DNA of 64,000 bases from Lytechinus pictus (taxonomy: Eukaryota > Echinodermata > Echinoidea > Temnopleuroida > Toxopneustidae): positions 6,091,501 through 6,155,500 of the forward strand of contig NC_087245.1 in the NCBI RefSeq assembly GCF_037042905.1, read 5' to 3'. How positions within the stretch are numbered: the first letter of the stretch is position 1; each line of letters starts with the position of its first letter. Made by a program: the position numbers and the translations under genes. Positions 56,302 to 64,000 of this stretch are shown piece after piece. The notes under the pieces are model-generated. The model had not been told where the DNA came from and made no database searches. It saw only the letters and a program-made list of their open reading frames with translations.

Positions 56302-57117
56302 GATCTGAAAAATCTCGAGATAGTTGGCGGTGGAGACGCAATTATCGCGCTAGTTCGTAGGATTAATCTCGAGATTGCAATCCCAAGTCAACTCGGGTTT
56401 ATTTGCAAAATAGCGCGCTATTTTACGAATTATCCCGCTAATTCGTCGGTGCAGACGCACTCGAGATTGGACTCGGGGTAATTTATTCATGACGTCAGTC
56501 CATAATGCAATTCGCGTTCCACTTCCGCCTCGGTCAAAACATAAACACGTGCGAAAGTCAACTTTATACATGCGAATAGCGTTCATCAATTGCCTAATAA
56601 GCAACGATGGTGTCCCACCAGTGAATGGATTTTGGGAGAGACCAGACCGAAGGGGGAGGCGCTCATCGACGATGGTCATATTCAATGCAGTGTTGTCTTA
56701 TTCCTTCGCAAAATGTGAGCAAATAGCATTTCTTTCCCCCTTCTCTCCCTCTCTCTCTCTCTCTGTCGTTGCCTCCTACTCCGCCATCATATTTAACGAA
56801 GAATACATCACTTCTTCACTCGCTGAGCTGAGAGGATTGTTGCATAACACCGGTCGAATTCGGCGAAAGTGCTAGTGAAAGGAGTACATTGCTTGCATAT
56901 ATATCGCGGGAAGTTATTCAAAAGCGCGGGCCGTTGAAACTCCAAGATCCGAAAGTGCGCATGCTCGTAACATCGGGCTTGTTGCCTCGCTCGAGCAGGA
57001 ATCGCTCTTCTTGCGATGGTGGAGACGGGGTTTCTTGAATCTCGAGATTAATCGCGAAGTGGGCCGATCGGGCTAAAATCTCGAGATTGAGCAAACTCGG
57101 GATGGTGCAGCACCACC
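56302..57117. mobile_element. R2, right part
   Basis: This continues R1 from 'gatctgaaaaatctcgag' to the end 'gatggtgcagcaccacct'. It is close to identical to R1 with several small indels, for example an extra 'caattgcct' near 56586. Confidence 0.85.
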
Positions 57118-57443
57118 TATTTTTTGGTCGGATACTTCATGGGACTTGCAAGGAACTTTTTACTACAGTCCCACACCTTGGACTTTTTGTGATACTTGGA
57201 GCTAAAAATGTTAGTGAAAGTGAAAGTGGATCAACGTGGGGAAATGTCCTAATTAACATCCCATGCCTGTAAACATAGTCTTCTCTTCAAAACAGAGTAC
57301 TACTCTATCAATGCTCTTGTTCACATAAACCTGTCCTCTCATTTGGGTCTTTTCCTTCTCTGCAGCCTTCACTCACATTAATTTCAACAATTTGTTTTGG
57401 ATTATTCCCACTTTTTTCTCATAAACTCATATTTAAATGTAAC

Positions 57444-58155
57444 AATGCCAACAAAAAGGGAATCGGATGACATCGGCCAGCTTGTCATTGACGAGCTAGA
57501 AAAAAATTGTCAATTAAAAAAGCTTGTGCAATATGCAGTTACGGAGGCAATGTCTTCAATTGTCATCCGGCGAGAGATGCAGGGGGCCGGATCATGGAGC
57601 TGGAGGGGGAGATAAAGGCCCAAGAGTCGGAGATACAACTACGTAAGGAGGCGAGGAAAAGAAATCCGTTGAAAAGATGGCAGTCTTGGAGCAAAAAAAA
57701 ATAGATGACCTGGAGCAAAAATCTAGATCGCGCAACATCCGGATCCAAGGAGTGCCTGAATTGAAAGCTGAAGATCCAGAGGAGCCTGTGATTGACATTT
57801 GTAGGAGGATGGGGTCAACGTGACTTCAACCGACATTGTACGATGTCATCGACTGGGTCCTTTAGTAGACAAAGGAGCAAGAAGAAATTTACCTCGTCCA
57901 AAGCTCTTTAGTAGAGTTGTCCTGCCTCCGCACCCGAGCTCGCGTATGGGAGCCAGATCAAAGTTGAAGAGCTAAATCTTTGTAAACGATGATCTGACTC
58001 CCACAAGGCAAAAGCTACTTTTCAATGTTCGCCACTCACCGAAAGTTGAGCGATCTTGGAGCAACGATGGAAAAATCTTCGCTGGACTTAAGAACACGGG
58101 AAATCGGACTTACGAAAAACTCATCACATGTGATGATGATATTTTGAAGCCTTGA
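57444..58155 (+). pseudogene. LINE-C ORF1 remnant (L1-type ORF1 protein)
   Basis: The ATG at 57444 opens 'MPTKRESDDIGQLVIDELE'. Frameshifts near 57580 and 57690 shift the coiled-coil part ('MELEGEIKAQESEIQLRKE', then 'LEQKKIDDLEQKSRSRNIRI'). The RRM-like 'RNIRIQGVPE', 'RCHRLGP' and the C-terminal 'TPTRQKLLFNVRHS' follow in pieces up to a TGA at 58155. This is the same architecture as LINE-A ORF1. Confidence 0.75.
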
Positions 58156-58588
58156 ATCGTAATCAATGTCTATTGTAGGATATCATACTGACCTATATGC
58201 CCACTTTGAAAAGAAAGGGTCATTTCCTTGCAGGTCAAATCCCATGATTGATAACCTAAAGTTGCTTCTTCTTTTTTTTCATTCATCTTTCCCTATTAAT
58301 TTCCGTTTGTTTCATTATTATTTCTATTACAATCCCTTATAATCTTTTTTTTATTTGCTTCTGTAAGTTATATAATATGTTCATCTTATTTTACATACAT
58401 TGTTGCACGTTTTTCTCTTTTATATTGTGTGTGCATCTTGACAATCTTCCTTTTCATGCTGACATGTTCTTTATGGTGCAAAAAGTTAGATTTCACTTGA
58501 ATTGTATACTCAACATCCAAATGATTAGTATATAGAAGCCATTTGTAGCTTATTAGAAAATAATTCAAGAATACTTATGCAATTAACT
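58156..58588. other. LINE-C ORF1-ORF2 spacer
   Basis: T-rich sequence without a recognised feature, comparable with but longer than the 240-bp spacer in LINE-A. Confidence 0.45.
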
Positions 58589-59398
58589 GTCAATACTGTT
58601 CAGAAAACCAGTTTATTAATAGTTTTCAAGACAAAATTGAAACTGCTACTGTCTTGCATTTAAATATGAGTAGTATGCCTAGGAACTATGATGCTTTTAG
58701 TACACTAATTGAAAAATGTAAAGATAGTTATACTGTGATTGGAGTCACTGCATGAGACCTGGTTCTCGAGTGTAAACGACTTAAATCTTTATCATATTCC
58801 TGGTCATAGTCTTGTGTCTAATCATAGATATGCTAAAAAGGGAGGTGGGTTCGCTTTACATATCCCAGATTCATTGGACTTTCAATTAAGGTATGAGTTC
58901 GATATGATGACTGAGCACATGGAATCAATCTTCGTGAAGTGCTTCATTCCGGGTAAAAGAAATTTTATATTTGGAGTTGTGTATCAAAGAAACCTAAATA
59001 GTTTTGTGGACGAAATGCATAGTATTCTTTTAAACCCACTTTTCGTAAACAAAACAATTTTCATAATGGGTGATTGTAATATAAACCTCCGTCAGTGTGA
59101 TGAAAATGATCATTATGATGAGTTTCTTAATATGATGCTGTCTTTTTCCTGAATGCTATTAATTATTAAACCAACAAGGGTAACCATGGTAATAGAAGCT
59201 TCATCTACGCTCATAGATAACATTTTTTTTAATAGACAACCTTTTCCATCCTCAGGGATTATTGTATCAGATATTTCAGATCATTTCCCGATCTTCGCTC
59301 TTCTTAACTTGGATAGAGTCTGTAAACAAGAATCCAAATCAATTCGGAAAAACACTTCCGATAATATTGCAGAGCTACGGGAAGCCTTAATCAGTTAA
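58589..59398 (+). pseudogene. LINE-C ORF2, endonuclease remnant
   Basis: 'TATVLHLNMSSMPRNYDAF', then after a frameshift near 58740 'ETWFSSVNDLNLYHIPGHS', 'KKGGGFALHIPD', 'FIMGDCNINL', and after a stop near 59152 'IKPTRVTMVIEASSTLIDNI' and 'VSDISDHFPIF'. These are the AP-endonuclease motifs in the right order but broken. Confidence 0.8.
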
Positions 59399-59436
59399 TA
59401 GAAACTGACTGGAGTGAAGTTCTTGAAGAAAATGAT

Positions 59437-60765
59437 GTGAACATATCGTTCAACAACTTCTCACAAAAATTCATGTCTCTGTATAATAAAAATGTACCAG
59501 TTGTAAAGCGTAGTAGAAGAAATCGTAAAAACGTTCCTCTTATGCCTTGGGTAAGTGCTTCTTTGTTAAGATGCATTAACAAGAAAAACAAGTTGTATTA
59601 TTCGTATAAAGTGCGTGGTACTGAATCTTCACGTAAACGATATGTAAATTATAAAAATACGCTTACTTCAAGACTTACAGAGATTTTATGAAAGAGCAAA
59701 ATGGTAAAAGTTTATTTTTCTTACCAGTAGTTCGGGAAGAATTGCTTACCATTGTGAAATCTCTTAAAAACCGGGAAAAGTCCTGGTTATGATGGGGTTA
59801 CTAACAACTTAATTAAAGAAATTTTCTTAGAAATTATTCAACCCCTACTTCATGTGGTCAATCTATCAATATCACTTGGGGAAGTTCCTGCTGACATGAA
59901 AATTGCTAAGGTCGTACCCATTTTTAAGAAAGGAGACCCCCAATTAATGCCTTACTAATTACAGACCTATTTCTCTATTGACTGCATTATCAAATATTCT
60001 TGAGAAAGTGATTTATGTTAGAACTTTGAATTTTTCAACAAGAGTAATATATTTTCTATATTTAAGTTTGGCTTTCGCGAGAAACATACCACCACCCATG
60101 CCTTGCTACATAAAATATCACAATCCATTTACAAAAAGATGCATATAATTGGTATATTTCTTGATTATTCGAAAGAGTTCGACACAGTAGATCATATTTT
60201 GATTGGCAAGTTATCAAATTATGGTATCAGGGGTACAACATTTGACTGGTTCAAGAGTTACTTAGCTGACAGGAAACAATTTGTCTCGATAAAGGGGGAG
60301 AGTCACTAGTCACTTGTGGTATTCCCCAGGGTTCTCTCCTTGGTTCGTTATTATTTATTGTGTATATTAATGATTTGTATCATTCGTCTGATATTTTATC
60401 GTTCACTTTATTTGCTGATGATTCAAGTTTGTATTATTCACACAGAAATCCTGAGACCCTTTTTAAAACGGTTAATAGTGAAATGAGGATAGTCATTTTG
60501 TGGATTCAAGCAAATAAATTATCTCTAAATTTGCAGAAAACAAATTATATGCTCTTTAGCAACACGATTAGAGAAGTTACAGTTGATGTTATATTTGATG
60601 ATGTGTTAATAGATAGAGTAAAGACGACAGGGTTTCTGGGGTTGCACATGGATGAAAAACTGATTGGGAAAACCCATATAAATAATTTCTGTAAAACATT
60701 ATCAAAAAATGGTGATGTAATATACAAATTGATTTTTTTTTCTCTACTGATATTCTTTGTATGAT
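59437..60765 (+). pseudogene. LINE-C ORF2, reverse transcriptase remnant
   Basis: The thumb-side linker 'NVPLMPWVSASLLRCINKK' is followed by a deletion near 59690. Broken RT motifs come next: 'NYRPISLLTALSN' (about 59955-60000, frameshifted), 'IGIFLDYSKEFDTVDHILI', 'CGIPQGSLLGSLLFI' (60315-60360), and 'SFTLFADDSSLYYSH', which still has the FADD box. Confidence 0.8.
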
Positions 60766-60833
60766 GTATTCAACATTAATTCTCCCGTTCTTGCATGGGG
60801 TAATTCTCTTAAAACCAATGTTGAAAGGGTGTA

Positions 60834-61094
60834 TTGATTCAGAAAAGGGTTTTAAGAATTGTTTGTAACGTTTACTATCGTTTGCATACTACCCCACGTT
60901 TTTATGAGCATAGAATTCTAAAATTACAAGATATCTACGTATTTCACTTTGGTACTCTAGTGCATGCATACAATGAAGGCATCATGCCACCAGCTCTGGT
61001 TACAATGTTCATGAAAAATAGTGACATACACAACCATTATACACGAAATGCTTCTGCATTACACGTACAAGCTTTGCTTTTAGGACAGTTGTAA
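60834..61094 (+). pseudogene. LINE-C ORF2, C-terminal remnant
   Basis: 'IQKRVLRIVCNVYYRLHTTP', 'LQDIYVFHFGTLVHAY' and 'HNHYTRNASALHV' match the C-terminal helices of CR1/L2 ORF2. The terminal 'FWNSL' motif follows out of frame at about 61110. Confidence 0.75.
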
Positions 61095-61720
61095 GTACTG
61101 GACCTAGGTTCTGGAACTCTCTCAATTCAAATATTAAAAAAAATCGGTAAGCATTTATACTTTTCAGCGTTTACTTATCTTCGTAATTCTTATTTGTGAG
61201 TTGCTCTAGGTTAAGATATGCTTTTATATACTATTTTATTTTACTTTTGGAGCCTATAAAAAGTATATAGAAACTGAATAATGTTATGATATATCAATAT
61301 CTATTTATCTTGTATCTTGTCTAACTGGATTCTTTTGCAGAGGGTCAGCCCATTTTCCCCCTTTTGTATTCTATTCTGGTGTTTCTTTTACCTTTGTCAT
61401 GTCTTATTTTTAATTTATTGATTCTAACGTTCTTCCCTTTATAATGTCATGTAATCCAAACTTATTTCTTCTTCCATAATATTTCACTTAATTATATTAT
61501 TGTTAGTTTACAAGACTTAATGATTGTACATTCAAGCAATGTATTGTATTTTTTGTCATTGTTTAGTTTTAGTTTTTGTATTTTTTTTTAAAAAGATATT
61601 ACATGTATACACTGAATACTATTCAGTCATGTACTTGACACAAAGGAGACCCTAGCCTTACAAGCCCTGCTATTTCAGGGGTTCTCCTTGTCTTTCGTTC
61701 AATACATAATTAGTTATTTT

Positions 61721-62785
61721 CTGTGTTCCTTTTTCTACTGTAACCATGGTAACAATGGTTTATGATTAATTGATTTGCATTTGTAGAGTGTGAAATCACA
61801 CTTGTAAGACAAAATGTATAAGCAGAAAGGAAAACGAATATATATCTAATCTTATATGTGCACGTATACACTCACATATGTATATATATGTGTGTGCATT
61901 TATTTATTTATTCAGTTATATATTTCACTTCTAGGCAAGATAGAAACAAACATGAAATATACAATTTATTTATTTATTTATTTATTTATATCTGTTTTCT
62001 TTAGAGAGTGTGGTCTCTTCAGTATAAAAACTGCTTTTCGAGAGAGCCCTGCACACGTAAAAATACATATAACAATCATGATACAGTGATGAACAATAAA
62101 AGTAATAAAACAGAATTAATCAAAACGAAAAACTACATGCTATGTAAAAGAAATGAAATTTAAAATCATACATATCAAATTAACAATACAAAATAGATAG
62201 AGTGATCGAAATGTAACAATACAATGTCGAATTACATGCACATACAATATAAACATAACAAGAGAAATATAAAGTTGAGCACTAGCCAATGCCTTGGGAT
62301 CACCTATAAGAATTGAAAATTCTGTCGAGAGGTTCTCCACATTGGCTGGTGCCGACATAGAAATACGTAAAATAGAAATAAATGTATAAATGTATAATCA
62401 AACTTCTATATAAATTATTTATGTACTTGGTGTTTTACGTAATATTGACACACACAAACAGACATAAAGCACACTGACATATCTAGACAAAAATTTGGAG
62501 GATGCCCCTTACAACAAAACATAAATAAGAGATAGAGATAAGAAAAAAAAGGAAAAATACAAGGTTCCACAACCAAGTCAAACAAGTAAAGGGAAAATGT
62601 GAAATACGATACCATTTTTTTGATATCATGTCGAATCCATCACAGACTTTAATTTTGGAAAGATCAGTATTTTATTCCATCAAAGTGAAAAGTATTCAGT
62701 GATCAAAGTTGAAATGACCAAAAGAAAGTAACCAACATTCATTTTTCAATACATCAATCTATTAAATATTCATCATCACAGTATT
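61721..62785. other. Intergenic DNA with (TTTA)n microsatellite
   Basis: TTTA/TTTAT repeats lie at 61897-61910 and 61963-61990. Nothing else is recognised. Confidence 0.5.
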
Positions 62786-62880
62786 TCAAGTTCAATTTCA
62801 ATTCATTCAACTATATACATCAACAGAAACATAATTCAGGCACCATGTCAAAGCAAAGGCTTGTGATCGAGGGTAAGAAG
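62786..62880 (-). repeat. LINE tail fragment (minus strand)
   Basis: 'caagttcaatttcaattcat' resembles the ATTGA-type tail of the LINE family seen at 5350, 21690 and 28556, read in reverse. Confidence 0.4.
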
Positions 62881-64000
62881 AATATAACAATTAGAACATG
62901 AAATCTATATACACACAAATATATAAGTCAGCCCAAGTACTATACTACTAGGTGTTTGCGGTGATTTTTCAGTACATACTGTTATAGGAAAACGATAAAG
63001 CCCGGTGATTTTCATTGACAACTGTTATAAGTTACTGAACTCTGATTGCCTCAAGATGAAAAGTCAGTGAAAAGCGCTAAGCATTAGCTTCATGTAACAC
63101 TCCCCTGAAACCATCCTTACCTCAGCACCATGCTTGGTAGACCGACCCATTTAACGATCGATAACTATCAGGTATTTCAAGAATTATCAATACATTCATT
63201 GTCATATAAACTTCCGCCAATCGTTATTCGCATTCGTCTATACGCATTTTTTATTTAATCCAGAAGATTGCTGGTTATTTTTATTTCCAGACAAACACTT
63301 GTGACATAATCAGACACATTAAAATAACTAATGATAAGAAAATGTACTTTTTTCACATAAATACAGAAACGATACAGTGGAAAGAATATTATTTCGTTTT
63401 CTCTTCAACAAACGTATTTACGTCATTTGAGGACGTCTCTTTTTCTCTCTTCAAAAAAAAAAAATATTTATCTCTTACAGCTTGAATGTGCAGTTTGTGT
63501 GAATGTATACATTTCTTTGTGAATAGATACCTTTTCATTTTCTTATCAGAACATTTGCAGATTATGAACGATTTTTACGTTCAGGAATGGTTTTATTAAT
63601 CACAAATTATACAAGATTTAGGGCAATATTAGCATTTTTGTATTATAAATATAACTGTACGCTATTCGCGATTCTATACAGTGACTATATAACATTTCTC
63701 GTTATTAGGCCTATTCATGTTATTACAGGACTACCTACAATCCCGTGTAGATGATGATGATGATGATGGTGATGATGATGGTGATAATCTGGGGACAATT
63801 ACTTTACAGTTAAGATCAACTCTACAACATAAATTAGATGATCTATTTAGACCCACTGAAACGCTACATCCGCTAGCAAGCTGAGTTTCTTTATCGCTAT
63901 ATATGCTGTGTGATAAACTATGCACGTAGATAACGATAAAGAGCAAGCAATATCAACGTGGACATGTGATATATTATTATTAATCATAATGGATTGTTGT
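62881..64000. other. Intergenic DNA, (GAT)n microsatellite near the end
   Basis: GATGATGATGGTGAT repeats at 63750-63788. A poly-A run lies at 63453-63465. No gene is recognised. Confidence 0.5.

Larger units (their letters stand above)
57118..61720 (+). mobile_element. LINE-C: decayed LINE-A-like retrotransposon
   Basis: ORF1 remnants (57444-58155), a spacer, ORF2 remnants (58589-61094) and a 3' UTR ending in a hairpin ('ggagaccctagccttac ... caggggttctcc', 61645-61690). Gene order and motifs match LINE-A. Many frameshifts and an ORF2 deletion show that it is much older. The 5' boundary is uncertain. Confidence 0.7.

Noticed and set aside
1-64000. CRISPR arrays or bacterial operons
   Set aside because: The window is eukaryotic: introns, LINEs and SINEs. 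Regular spacer-repeat arrays are absent; the tandem repeats seen have no unique spacers.

Overview
The window is animal nuclear DNA. It has spliced genes with GT-AG introns, several non-LTR retrotransposons, tRNA-derived SINEs, many small inverted-repeat transposons, long poly-C/poly-G runs, and dense TAGGCCTA-type motifs (for example 9480-9670). Together these suggest a marine invertebrate deuterostome, most likely an echinoderm. That assignment is inference from style, not from a marker gene. Most of the sequence is mobile DNA, and many of the small open frames are noise.

Region by region. 1-6290: intergenic DNA with a SINE, LINE 3' tails and two MITEs. 6290-20513: a near full-length CR1/L2-type LINE (LINE-A). 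Its ORF1 is broken by a 255-bp SINE with a 7-bp target duplication. Its ORF2 is split by an 8.85-kb tandem insertion, 8379-17232. That insertion is two units (E1, 7.3 kb; E2, 1.6 kb) that share a 282-bp left end (A) and an 824-bp right end (B) but have different interiors. All three junctions carry ATAATG, and removing the insertion with one ATAATG restores the ORF2 frame exactly. E1 contains a gene-like series of exons with no recognisable transposition enzyme. 20370-26381: on the minus strand, a gene of the AIG1/ADTRP (FAR-17a/AIG1-like) membrane hydrolase family. Three exons are visible and at least one middle exon was not found. LINE-A ends inside its last exon and supplies a chimeric C-terminus. 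27060-33760: a perfect 87-bp inverted repeat and a decayed LINE (LINE-B). 33760-36240: a MITE invaded by another insertion and by a hAT-like element with an 8-bp target duplication, then a tRNA-like gene and AT repeats.

41916-43354: on the minus strand, the 3' part of a type I receptor gene. It has one sushi/CCP exon, a transmembrane exon, and a cytoplasmic tail that ends in a textbook ITAM (YQTL-x7-YTDL) plus a YIDM motif. An in-frame TAG follows the last CCP cysteine. 43946-57117: nested DNA transposons, including an 11.06-kb inverted-repeat element (45241-56298) inserted into an older 0.9-kb element that has an uninterrupted sister copy next door. The 11-kb element holds a 1.83-kb tandem duplication, two hAT-like MITEs (each present twice because of it), and a probable four-exon, mostly non-coding transcript. 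57118-61720: a decayed LINE (LINE-C) with ORF1 and ORF2 remnants. 61720-64000: simple repeats and a LINE tail, with no gene seen.

The host genes do not form a pathway. The most interesting items are the gene-bearing A-cargo-B tandem element, the invertebrate CCP-TM-ITAM receptor, and the LINE that rewrites the AIG1/ADTRP C-terminus.
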